Shown: positions 21,401 through 32,460 of the stretch, piece by piece
How the letters are laid out: every line of letters begins with the position of its first letter
Numbering within the stretch: the stretch's first letter is position 1
Assembly: GCA_030248135.1 (NCBI GenBank)
Contig: JASANC010003862.1
Coordinates: 1 to 64,000, forward strand
Direction of reading: 5' to 3'
Length of the DNA: 64,000 nt
DNA from: Theristus sp. LFF4_11
Lineage: Eukaryota > Nematoda > Chromadorea > Monhysterida > Xyalidae
The notes under the pieces: generated by a model
Seen by the model: only the letters and a program-made list of their open reading frames with translations
Told to the model about the DNA's origin: nothing
Database searches by the model: none
Made by a program: the position numbers and the translations under genes

Positions 21401-23785
21401 GCAGGTGGTATCCGAACCCTACGAATAAGAATAAGTGTCAAACAGATTATTCGAACGAGTTCCAGACGGACACGTAATGACACAAATGAGTTGTGAACTT
21501 CAGGGACTGTCTCTGCCGGAGTCATTCACGGTCGATCAGACGCGCGAGTTTCTGATGCGTGAAATCGGTCTGAACTTGAGTCGTCATCAGCAGCTGCTGG
21601 CTGAGATCGTGCGCATGGAGCAGGAGGTGAACACGCTGCAGAACAATCTGCCGGCTGCACTGAGCGGCGTGATGTCGCCGGGTGTGCCGCCTGCAACGAC
21701 ACAGAAGCAGCACGCTGCGCCGGCCACCGCCACCGCCACGTTCACGTCACCGCCGTCCGGCTCCAACGAGAAAACGTCAAGCGCTGCCGGTTGGTTTGTG
21801 ATGTTTACGGACAAACTATGAAATCGTTGATGTTTACCTTGATCAATAAGGAAAATATACCTTGGTTGAGGTTGTATGCGTTTGTATGCACAGTGCCGCA
21901 AAAGCGTCGCCGTCAGCAGCGTACGGTCGGCGTGGGCGGCACCACGAGCACTGCAGCCCTCGGTGGTCCACCCCGGAAACGGCCTGCTGCGGCGAGCGTG
22001 CTGCCCGGCACAACCAGCGCAACACCAGCGGCACCGGGCGCCACGCTCACAGGCACACAGGCGCCAGTGGCCACGAGCACCGCTGCCACCGGCACTGCCG
22101 CTGCTGACGCACAGTCGGCCGACGACATTGAGAAGCAGATACAGGTGCAGTGCGCATGCTCGCTATGTGCTCTATTTTGTTAGAAGATGTCGCGTCGAAG
22201 TGACGTCACGTCATGCGCCCTGCAACGTGGCCCTATCGGGGCCTGCAAACCGGACTTTCCTTCTCTTTACGTCAACAGTCATGTGATGAAGTGAACCAAA
22301 GTGAAGATCTGGTCTGGTATTATCTTTTTTTTGGTTCCACGACCGAATGGGCGCATAAGATAAGGAAGCATTTTTGCTTGACGCGGGAATTCAAAATTGA
22401 TAAAAGCGACCCCAGTCCCTAAAATACGGCTAGGTCACCAGTATTATTTTGAATTACTGCATCAAGCATGAAACTGGTCAAGTTACAAAACTATCTAAAT
22501 GAAAAGAAAATATCTGTGCTGTGCATGACGAACCAACGTTTTCGAGCCAAATGACGTCACTTTCGTCGGACATGTTTGAATCACTGCACAATATTGACAT
22601 GCACTCATGCTGCGCTTGTCGCATCACAAGTCGATTGTTTGTAAACGCTCTTTGCAGTCGATCGTCGCGAAAGCGCTCAGCGTCGACTCAGCGGCAAAAT
22701 CGGCGGAGAAAGAGCGCAAAATGAAGTCAGCGGAGCGACGCAACAAGCGGCAACAGCAGACGACGCCCGTGGCAGCAGTGGCGGGCGCGCAGAGTGACAC
22801 GGCGGTGCAGCTGCCGGCAAACACGGCCGCCACGGACGCACACGGCCCACAGACGATGTCGTTCAGCAGTGCTGGACTGGTGCCCGTGTTCACGCAGGTC
22901 GCCATGCAGCATGCAGTTGCTGCTGCTTCCAGTGCAATTTGGTGTGCCTAAACAAGCCCGCCCGCTGGCACATTGAACACCATAAACAGTCAGTCACTGC
23001 CTGTTTGTTGTGCATGGTTTCAGGTGCAACCACCGACACCATCAACCAGCACCACCGGTGACACGCCGACTGATGAAACTGCCGCAGCGTCAGCCGCTAC
23101 GGACACGGAGCCTAAGCCTGTGCAACCGTCGGCACCAGTGGACGCGTTGGCGGTCGTCACCACCGACAGACAGCGGCAGCACTCGGGCGAGTCCGCTGAA
23201 ACTGAGAGTGCACCGGGCGACAGCCCGCCACAGCAGCTCACCATCGATGAGGTAAACACTGCGCTTGGTGTTGTGCTGTGTGCGTGTCATTCTTTGATCA
23301 CGCTTCTTTGGTATGCACGTGCGCGTTTTGCGTTTTGTTTTCTTCTTCATGTCCTTCAACAGCTACGAGCTAGCAAATTGTCACTCACTGATCACACCCT
23401 GAAGGGTACATATTCTCTTGAATCGTTGGTTGCTACGCGTTGTGTTCAAACGCATTTGCGCACTGTTGTGAAGCAGGACGACGACGACAAAGCATCGGCG
23501 GATGTGACCAAGGGTGGCACAGGGCTGCAGCAGCAACCAGGCGCGGCAGCGTTGTTCCAGTCTGCCTCTGTCAGCGAGGCTCTGTGTGAGTCCGCCTCAA
23601 TGCCGGCGTTCCCGCAGGCAGCGAGCAGCAGCGGCCCGGCCACCGTCGCAGAGCACAAGACGCCCGGTGTGCTCGTGTCTCGCCCGTCCAGTGTGCCGGT
23701 GTCCACTGATTTCACAGTCGCCGCACTCGTTCAATCGGCCGCTGCAACGCCGCCGCACACCAAAAGTGCCACTCCGGACTCGTAG
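15490..23785 (+). CDS. DOT1L: DOT1L histone H3K79 methyltransferase
   Basis: Twenty-one exons join in frame to 1353 residues: 15490-15903, 15981-16071, 16163-16257, 17541-17662, 17735-17783, 17876-17981, 18057-18163, 18262-18722, 19215-19299, 19430-19670, 19754-20056, 20422-20595, 20677-20771, 20883-20984, 21065-21202, 21301-21351, 21504-21789, 21894-22144, 22658-22897, 23024-23251, 23363-23785. The catalytic domain fills about 1-335: the N-terminal helix bundle (HYDAATEIIETIEMV, LCDKFNKA), YGETTFH, SAM motif I FVDLGSGVGQVV, GIEIAEVP, WMKWHGKK, the active-site motif INNYAF (N246-N247) and YYLHTVNR. An AT-hook-like GRPRKP lies near 583. A coiled coil (about 750-925: LQRREEHLARQVKQLQ, HKELRSKYAMLETEVAML) matches the region that binds AF9/AF10 partners in vertebrates. 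The tail is Ala/Thr/Ser/Pro-rich. DOT1L is the non-SET enzyme for H3K79 methylation. Confidence 0.95.
16280..17483. mobile_element. hAT-like non-autonomous element in DOT1L intron 3 (1204 bp)
   Basis: The ends CAGAGATGTGCACGG and ...CGTGCACACCTCTG are inverted copies, and the 8-bp target ATCATTGT is duplicated exactly at 16,272-16,279 and 17,484-17,491. Subterminal GGTACCGG/GTCGCGC motifs are also inverted. An internal segment TTTGAAATCGCGCTGCGCATGT occurs twice (about 16,685 and 17,358). No transposase. It makes intron 3 the longest DOT1L intron. Confidence 0.92.
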
Positions 23786-25700
23786 TCAGTTTACAACCAA
23801 ACACGCACTCCGTGTCAGTGTCGTCGTCAGCAAGTTTCTTTTCGTACTCTTTTTATATTATTCGTTTTATATACCTTGTTGCCAGTCGTTGTTTTTTGTA
23901 TTTGAGAATTTTTACAATCACAATGGCTTGTTTTTTGTTAACGTTGTTGTCAAAACAATATAATCTTTGAAAATGTATTTTGTTTCGTTGTCGTGTTACT
24001 TGTGAGATATTTTGCATTTCATTTTCTGTAACAACTTTTCAATCCAAAATGTCCATTGCCCAAATTGCGTTCGTTGCGCGCACAAAGTGCTGGTGTCGCT
24101 TTGTGCGTCAAACTTCTGCCGAAGTAAGTGCTTTCAGCTGCCTTTCATTGTTTGAGCAGCAGAAATGTTGCAATTTCATATTTCATGCGCTAAATGTAAC
24201 GGACAAAAGGAATTGTTTAACATGACAATCAGTCAGACTTAACTCAAGTGTTGGAACTAAACGGTTGAAATTTTCTGTACCGATTTGTCATCGGGATGAC
24301 ACTGCCACTGGTCCACGGCCATTCTAGGAGTGATGTTCAGACAATGAGAGGGGTAGTTTGATTTGAACGGTGTTTGATGCACTTGCTTCTGTGTGTTCCG
24401 ATCAAGATTCTTGACATCCGTTTGGTTCATTCTCATAGTCATTATTTGAGAGAACTCAGTTTACGCCTTGATTGCTTCTCATGATTTTATTTTTTTATTC
24501 GATGCAAATTCGATAATCTTTGCGGTCGAGAGGAACGCTGCCGGTGTTTTGGTGGTGTGTTGGGTTGAATTCAATTACAAAACTTTTTTGTGAAACTGAC
24601 TGCTCCTTGGGGCGGGGGTGTCATGTGGAATATTATCCGTACATCTCAGGTTCACAGTGGTACGCAATTTTTTGTAAATGCCAACTGTTTTCTCCGTTGT
24701 TTTGTTGCTCGTTCTTGACCCACTGTCTATTAGTTTATTGAGTAGACCAGACTTTCTCTGGAGTCAACTTTTCTTCAGAATCCCTGATGCTGGCACGAGT
24801 ACTATTGACGGTTCATGTATCGAATCACTGTTGAACCTTTTCACTGTACTTTTCACAAAACTGCCCTTTTTCCGAGAGTGATGATATTTTCGCCCATAAC
24901 TATTTTATTATTTTTTTGTTAACATAGCACGAATCATAGTCAAAGTTGATTTACAGCCCCGCGTGTAATTTGGAATTTTTATGGTTTGAATTTCGAAAGT
25001 ACAATATGCGCCACATCGTTACCACCGGACGCCAAACGAAGCCAAATAGAGCAGTGACCTTGACCAAGTGGGTGACCATTAGGCTGTTCATGAACGATGG
25101 GGACTATTAGTCTTTTGCGGCTGTATTTTACTCTCAGGCACTGCCAATTTCTCCGAATGTTTTGTTGCTGCTTCGTTTGCAAGCACTTCGTTTCCATGTT
25201 TTATGAAAGTTTTTTGGTGAAATACAATTCAGAACTGTGTAAACATGACACAATTTTTAGATGAGAAACTGTTTGCAGAGCAGGAAACAGAGATTTTCTG
25301 GTTTGAGGTATTTTTATTTTGGTTTTGGTTCAGAAAGGGAAACTAATTTTTATTGCTTCTCTCAACTTCCGCTGTTTGCTGGGACTTTTAGCTTGACCAA
25401 AAGGTCAACAGTCAATTTTTGTATATGGGATCTGGTCGCTGCTAACAAATTTACAAATTACTTTTCAATTCTTCTTTTTAGCACGGTTTTACACAGTGCT
25501 TTTGAATTTGGTAATTGTTTGTTTCGTGTACCATGTAATTGTGTGAGTAACCCTGATTATGCCAGCAACTTTCGCAAAGTGTGCAATGAAATGAGTGTGT
25601 AGTTCACTGGGACTGTGTCAATTTGGCTATGGTGGGTTTTCATCGCCGTCGTACACATCGTGTGCGGTTATAACGATGCGTTTTTCAAAAGGGGTTACCA
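23786..25700. other. Intergenic, no gene seen
   Basis: T-rich sequence after the DOT1L stop with only short frames lacking splice or family support. It contains the DOT1L 3' untranslated region and the upstream DNA of the next gene. A CTTGACCAAGTGGGTGACC-like stretch near 25,060 looks unremarkable. Confidence 0.45.
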
Positions 25701-25832
25701 CAGTCGAATTGTAAATTATAGGCAATCAGGATTGGCTGTTTTTGAGTGGAGTTCACTGATTGGTCCAACCAGCTCGATATAGCCGATCAGATGCTGGAAT
25801 GCACAAATTGCCTATGTTTTACAGTATGACTG
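25701..25832. mobile_element. CAGTCGAACTC-family MITE, copy 3
   Basis: It begins CAGTCGAATTGTAAATTATAGGCAATCAG and ends with the inverted CAAATTGCCTATGTTTTACAGTATGACTG. It is shorter and more diverged than the spartin-intron copies. It lies about 105 bp before the ATG of the unknown nuclear-type gene, so it may contribute to that gene's 5' region. Confidence 0.65.
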
Positions 25833-25936
25833 CATAATATCCTGGGGTGATCATCATGCATAGCGTACGAACGCATTGGTGACGCCATTTTAGACGCCAA
25901 GCCAAGCCAAGCCATAGCATTCGCAAGTAGCCAGCC

Positions 25937-28900
25937 ATGTTCGAAAGCGGCGCCCCTGAGCGTCACCCCGGATTCCGCATTCCGCGTCGCAGCGTCGCAG
26001 CAGATTCGCTGGGTGCAAAGCAGACCAAGGCACCAAGCACTGAGCGGCAACGTGCGCCAACGGACAGTGCACCAAACGCTGCTGCTGGGGGCGACATACG
26101 CTCACCATTGGTCATGAAACGATCCGGTCAACACAAACCGTCCTACAACCAGCACTATCATGCGTCGAAACGCGCCAGGTCCGTTGCTTTTGTTGTTTGT
26201 TGCGTTTGTTTTGGTTTTGACTCTTGAAGAGCAGTTTTTTTGCTGATGGTATTGGCTTCTTCTGCAGGGAAACTAGCCATCGACGTTCGAGTGGTGTGCC
26301 GAAAGCGAAACAGGCGCAACACAGTGAGTGGGTGCAGAGTGGTGCTGGTGGTGGCAACAAAGGGCTCGTTGATGACATAATGGAGCAGATGGTGCACCCG
26401 CCAGGGCACACCACCAAGAAGCAACGCTCCCCCGATCACCAGTCTGACACGGCCGATTCGGACTCGGCAGGCAGTTTGCCGCGATGTCAGTGGCGTTTGT
26501 GAGAATTTGAAGTTTGAACATTTTCAGCTTGAGAATTTTGAGTATGCTTGACGCGGCAATTTAATTGTGACAGCTTCTCGGAGATGCGGGTCGCTTCAGC
26601 AAATTTCGAGTTCCAAGTGTGAAACTGATTTTCCATGTGTGCGCGTGCCTCAACCAGAAAACAAGTTGATGCATTGCTGTCGATCTGCTGTTCATGAGAT
26701 TCATGTTGCTTTTGTTGCACAGTGAGCTCTGGCGGCGAGTCGCTGTTGACGATGGAGTTGATCGAGCGGCACAACAGCAGTGCACACTTGCACACGGACG
26801 TGGTGACGCCGTTGCGCTCAGAGCACGATCTGATGGCTGTGTTGCTGGAGCAGAAAGTGCGCCACGGACGCTTGGAGGCACACCATGCCAGGACACCGGA
26901 CAGCACCGCCTACCACAAGCTCACAGCAAACACTGCGGTGCGTGTGCCTCAACAACACAGTTCAATGCGCTGACATGCACAAAATGTGCAAGAATTGCTG
27001 ATTAACCACAGTTTTTTGTATGTTAGTTATTCACCTACCTTTTTTCGCATTTGTGCTGTTTCACGTTCGTCGCCTCTATTCAGCAGTCGCCGTCGAAAGC
27101 AACGCCCGCCGCTGGCCAATCAACCGGCGCAACTGGCAACGATGGACAAAAGTGGTTTCCCGGGTTGAACGCTGCGGAGGATGAGGACGATCATCGTATT
27201 GATTCGTTTGAGTGGACACTGGAGCAACGCGTGAACGCAACACTGCGCACACAGGCTGCCTTGCTGGATCAGGCGACTGCGTCCGCACTGGCCGCATCGA
27301 ACAGCCCGGCAGGCCGCAAAGGGCCACGCACACCGTCTGGTCAGTTCTGTTGAGTTGTGACAAAGTTTAGTCATGAACATGACCATGCATTGAAACTTAT
27401 CACGTTTGGCGAAGTTCCATTTATGAACAGTTGTGTTTCAAGCGTGTTTGTGTCAGGCTCGCCACCACTTCGCTCAGCGACGAAACAAGCGAAGAAAGAG
27501 CACACGGCGAGCGCGGCAGCACAGCAGAGCACTGCGGACGCGGCGGTGGCCAGCGGGCCGCACACGCCGCCGCCACGGCACGCGCACACGCCGGTGCAGC
27601 AGCGGCACTCTGCCGGCACCACGAGCAGCACGCAGCAGCACGCACAGCGCAGCCACCGGCCACTGCAGCGTTCACTGCGCACGTCCTCTGCATGCAGCGG
27701 CTGCTCGGCAAGCTCCTGTGGCGGACAGGCGTCCTTGCGGGCGGCTGCTGACGACACCGCAGCACGACCGCCCACCAGCAGTGAACAGCGACAGCACGTT
27801 GATGGCGGTGGCGTTGATGACGACCAGTTGATCGTGCAGTTGGCGGGCATGGCCGGCGTGGACGCGGCGCAGCTGCGCCACTGTCTCAATGCGTCCATGC
27901 TGTCGACGCTGCGCACGGTCGAGCCGAGCATACTGCTCGCCACAGTCAGCACCATTCTGCAGGTGCGTTCGCACCATCAGTTGTGCTGCTGTCCGAACAC
28001 AACAAAGCATTCATGGTGCAATTGCAGACGGTGGCGCAGTCCGTCGAGCAACCGACTGAGCGACAAAGCGACGCAGCAGCTGCGACCAGCAAACGCAAGC
28101 GGCGAGCACGCCGTGCCCTCAGCAAGTGCTCGTCAAGCCCAACGACCGCCGGACAAGAGGCGATCGTGAGCAGCAGTACGCCCATGGACGCTGCTCATAA
28201 TCAGCAGCAGCACGCCTCGCACAAACAGGTGTGTTGGTTGATTCCAAGTTGTCCGTTACGGAAAACAACGTTGGCTTTGGTCGTTGCAGGAAGAAAACAT
28301 CTCTGAGATGGCGATGGATTTGGATAGCGACGACGGTGATGACGCTGATGCCGCCGCTATGAGTCAGCCAAACGAGCCAGAGCCAAAGGGTGATCTGACA
28401 GCAACAACGGTGGCAAGCAGCTGCACAGCAACGGTGTCAGCGACACCAGCAACACCAATGATGGTGCCCATGATGGTGCCATTAGTGCCGCCATTCCTGC
28501 TCGGCCCACCACCGCCGTTCCCGTTGCCACCGCCTCCCGTGCTGACGCATTCCTTCCAGAGCACCGTGTCCGACACAGACACCGCAGCACACACGGCCAC
28601 CGTGGTCAGTTCACTGGCAGCTGCACCGCCACCGCCACCGCCGCCACCGCCACCAGACGAACAGACAAAGCCAGCTGACGATGAGGGCGCTCAGTCGGCG
28701 TCCGCTGCAGCAGCACCGCCGTTGCCCAAGCAGGACGAGCGCGACACGCCAGCGCCACCGCCACCGCCAGTCGCCTGTGCGGACACGGACGCACGCATTC
28801 GCCCGGGTGCACACGCGGCCTTGTTGCCGTTCACCGCGCCACAACAGACGCCAACGCCAATCGCTGACCTGTCTCGCCCGCCACCGCCATTGTTGAATGA

Positions 28901-30388
28901 GAGCACAAGCACACGAACAGCAGCGTCAACAAAAACACCGCTGATACGGCCGCTATTCGCTGCTGCTCCTGCGGCACCAATCAAGCCACAGTCTCAGCCA
29001 CTGTTGCCGTTGCCAGTGTCAAGCGCGCCGCCAACAACGAGTTTGATGCCAACGTGTGCTGTGAGCACGCCAATGGTGATGTCGACAGCTGGCACTTCAC
29101 TGGCACCACCGCAGATGTCAGCAACGAGCAGCACGCACAACGTTGAGTCACTGCCAACGACGACAACAACAACGAATGCAACATGGTCAACAACGTCGTT
29201 GCTTGGTGCACCACCAGCAGCCGTCACTCCAACGAGCACTCGCCCCATGATTCCGCCAATGCCCAGTCGTGACAATGTCTTTGGCACACTGATGCAAGCA
29301 CTGTCCATCATTCGACCTTTACAGCAACAACAGCAACAACAACAGATGCTTCAACAGCAGCAGCAGATGCTGCAACAACACCAACAACAGCAACAACAAC
29401 AGCAACAACAACAGCAGCAGCAGATGCCATCACAGCAACCTCAACAAAAACCGCCTGTCCTTGCACCGCCGCCAGTTGAGCATCGCGGTCAACCTCTGTT
29501 AGAAACAGCGGCAACGACAATAGGTAGTCAATTTAGACATTTTGTACAGTCAACGGATTGGTTGAGAGCTTGTCCCGACCTTTTAACGTTTCGTCTGTAC
29601 GTGTTTTTTCACTTTTGGGGAACACAATTCAACAACAAAATGAGCTGTGGTTTTTGCTAACTGATGCTGAAGAAAAAAACCGATAAACTGACGTTATTGG
29701 CAAGTATGCAAGACGCGATTCGCATTTCTAGGCAGCACAGCCGCAGTGGCGGCAGACTCACCGACGCCAGACACAGTGTTGCTGCCGCCGCGTTGTCCAC
29801 CTCCGCCCGAGTTCATCCCCCGGTTGGCTGCGTTGATGCTGCGTGCAGGCCAGCACGCGTGCAACACGGACACGCGCGGGCCACTGGCGCAACAGCAACG
29901 ACCGCCAGTGTCAGTGCCATTTGAGCGGGCACCACTGCCAGCAACCGTCTCAATGCAGCCACCTGCCGTCGGCAGCAGCACACAACCAGCGACACTCGTG
30001 TCCTGTGCAGACACTGTTGCTCAGGCGCAACACAGCTTGCCACGTGCTTCGTCGCCGGTGCTGCTCGATCGCTACGGCAATCCACTGCCAAAACCTGGCG
30101 AAACCTGGCGTCACCGGGTGCCACCAGCTGCGCCCGCACTTGCGTCAGTGGCTCAGCCAACACCAGTGCTGCTGCCATCGCCTGCATTTGCACAGCAACC
30201 ACCACCGTCCTCGTTCAATCGGCCTCCTCCTATGAACGTGCCGCCGTCCACTTGGAGTCAACCAAATGTGACTGCACGTCGTGAGTGATGATTTTTGTGC
30301 GCTCCATTTTTTGCCAGGTTTTGGCGGCAATTTTTAAATTTCCAGCACAGTTTCAGCGCCACCACCGAATGACAGTTGGCGTCGTTAG
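25937..30388 (+). CDS. Unrecognised low-complexity Pro/Gln/Ala-rich protein, probably nuclear
   Basis: Nine exons join in consistent phase into 1150 residues: 25937-26178, 26268-26485, 26723-26937, 27084-27339, 27457-27962, 28028-28228, 28290-29523, 29732-30280, 30357-30388. I recognise no domain. Visible parts: a basic N-terminus (RIPRRS, KRAR); a charged helical block in exon 3 (LLTMELIERHNSSAHLH, HDLMAVLLEQKVRHGRLE); an acidic helix in exon 4 (IDSFEWTLEQRVNATLRTQA); a compact hydrophobic helical segment in exon 5 (QLIVQLAGMAGVDAAQLRHC); a bipartite-type nuclear signal KRKRRARRALSK; an acidic stretch DSDDGDDADAAAM; many PPPPPP runs; a polyglutamine tract of about 30 residues; and a non-repetitive C-terminal motif LLDRYGNPLPKPGETWR. 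Composition resembles chromatin or RNA-processing scaffolds. It is separated from DOT1L by a stop codon and 2.1 kb, so I treat it as its own gene. Confidence 0.72.
29322..29423 (+). repeat. CAG/CAA repeat encoding polyglutamine
   Basis: Mixed CAG and CAA codons, interrupted by MLQ and QH, form a Gln tract of about thirty residues within exon 7 of the unrecognised gene. The CAA interruptions reduce slippage. The frame is kept before and after the tract. Confidence 0.9.
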
Positions 30389-31094
30389 CGCACAGGTTGC
30401 ACACGCATTCACCATTTGTGATCTTCATGACATTCAACACATTTGAGAGAACTGCTATGAATTCGACTGAACAAAAAAACGAAATTGAGCTTTCAGACTC
30501 TGTGATTGCGAAAAAGACGTGAATCGTTTTTGGGTTGAAACTGAAATTCGATTTATCTCATGAAAAATTGTATTTACTTTTGTCGCCATTATCGTGTCGT
30601 TAACCCCTTTTTACATCAACGTTTATTCTTCTGTGTTTTGCTGCTTTTACACTGCACTGCACAATATTCCACCAGAAACTATAATTCATTTTGTAAATTC
30701 AGTTTGTACCATGAATTTTTGATGCGATCAAGTGATTTCATTGTGCAACACAATCTCTGCTTATGTCCACAACGTTTATCAAGACCGCAACCTATTCGAA
30801 CACTTCCATCTTTATTGCAATCGTAATTTGTTTCTACGGGTTTTGGCTAGGTGTGGCGTGTGGCACATATTTCTTTCGCTGTTGCATTTTGTAAATTGAG
30901 TGAAATGTGTTGCATAAAAGTGAGTTTTGTGAAATCAGTATGGGTTGCTTTTAGAAACGGTCAGCGGTGATTTAGCCGTTACTGATATATTGCTTGTGAA
31001 TTCTTTGTTGAAATTGTTAAAAATCACATTTTTAATAACTGTCGATCACAGATCCATTGAGGCAGTGAACGAAAGGAACAGCGTCGTCGTCGCC
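30389..31094. other. Intergenic before RPL36, no gene seen
   Basis: T-rich; no supported frame. A GATCACAG acceptor-like site lies about 44 nt upstream of the RPL36 ATG and could end a 5' intron or receive a spliced leader. Confidence 0.4.
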
Positions 31095-32136
31095 ATGACC
31101 GCCAGCATCGAGGGTCTGGCATTTGGCTTGAAGAAAGGCCACAAAGTGACAAAGAACCAGCGCAAAATACGACCGTCACATCGTAAAGGGGTGCGAGAGT
31201 TTTGTTGCGCATGTTACTGTTTTTTGTTGTTCCCTATCCTCTAACAATTGATAATTTTATGCAACTTGTGGCGCTCTTTACCAATGCGTGGCCCAAGACA
31301 ATGAATGGCCCATCGCAAAAATTGGCCCATCGCAAAATGAATGGCCCTACACAAAATAAGTGGCCCAACACAAAATGAATGGCCCAACGATTTGTATACA
31401 TTCTTAAAAGTGATTTTTGATCTGAGGTTGCTTGCAATGAGTCGTTGTAGGTTCCTAATCCAAAGCCAAGCCTTTTGGATAAGGTGAAGAATGTTGCTTG
31501 CAATGAGTCGTAGGTTCCTAAACCTAAGCCAAGCCTTTTTGATAAGGTGAAAACGATCAATTTCACCTTATCAAAAAGGCTTGGCTTAGGTTTAGGATTA
31601 GGAACCAACAATGACTCAATGCAAGCAACATTTTCACCCTAACCAAAAGGCTTCGCTTAGGATTAGGTTTAGGATTAGGAACTTACTCATTTTGCGATGG
31701 GCCATTCATTTTGCGATGGGCCATTCATTTTGCGTTGGGCCATTCATTTTGCGTTGGGCCACGTAAAAGTAAAGAGCGCCCAACTTGTTGCCGTTCAGAG
31801 TTCTATTCGGTTTTTGCAGAAATTGAACAAGCACGTGAAGTTCGTTCGCGACGTCGTGCGTGAAGCGGTCGGTTTTGCGCCGTACGAGAAGCGCTCGCAG
31901 GAATTGCTGCGCATCGGCAAGGACAAGAAGGCGCTGAAATATCTGAAACGCCGCGTTAGTGAACAAATATTTGCGTCGTTGTTCATCGCTTCTGCCAGAA
32001 TTGATTGCTTTTCAAAACGACATTTTTTCGTTTCGCTTTTCAGATTGGCTCTCACCACCGTGCCAAGAGGAAGCGTGATGAGATGCAGGCGGTGCTGACG
32101 GCGCAACGCAAGGCTGCTGCACACCACCACAAATAG
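31095..32136 (+). CDS. RPL36: 60S ribosomal protein L36 (eL36)
   Basis: Exons 31095-31190, 31820-31954 and 32044-32136, all in phase 0, give 107 residues; human eL36 has 105. Family landmarks are FGLKKGHKVTKN near the N-terminus, KHVKFVRDVVREAVGFAPYE in the middle, LLRIGKDKKALKYLKRR, and the basic end HHRAKRKRDEMQ. It is a component of the large ribosomal subunit. Intron 1 (629 bp) is mostly a 511-bp foldback transposon whose right end lies only 39 bp before the splice acceptor. A poly(A) signal AATAAA is at 32,273-32,278. Confidence 0.97.
31270..31780. mobile_element. Foldback element in RPL36 intron 1 with 8-bp target duplication
   Basis: A perfect 12-bp inverted end GGCGCTCTTTAC / GTAAAGAGCGCC is flanked by CAACTTGT at 31,262-31,269 and 31,781-31,788. 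Both arms consist of repeated TGGCCCAnCnCAAAATGAA units (inverted between arms). The centre is a second large inverted repeat built from CCTAAGCCAAGCCTTTTTGATAAGGTGAA around 31,510-31,600. An 8-bp duplication fits hAT or a foldback relative. No coding capacity. Confidence 0.9.
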
Positions 32137-32460
32137 CTGAAAACAATGAAGGGGCACTAGACGCATACGTGATGCTGGTTTATGATGTTCAAGAGCAACA
32201 GATAAAAAATTATGTGTTTCGGTTGTTGTCCATTGTTGATTTCGTAATAGAATTGTTGCGTTTTGTTCTTTGAATAAAAACTTGCTAAAACTACGATGCA
32301 CTTGCATTGACTGTTTACCACAATTGCACGCATTTTGTGTTCGCACGCAAACGCTGTACCATTCAACGCTTTTGAAAGAGCTTACATTGAAATAGAGCAG
32401 CTAAAAAATGTCGACAACTTGCGTTTTTGTAAGCCAATATTTGTTTCCGATGCAGTCACC

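Noticed and set aside
27371..27955. 194-residue Cys/Ala-rich minus-strand frame
   Set aside because: Antisense of exon 5 of the unknown gene; GC-rich low-complexity coding DNA opens several frames by composition.
31430..31690. Interstitial telomere array
   Set aside because: GGCTTAGG-like words occur but not as a tandem TTAGGC run; they belong to the arms of the foldback element.
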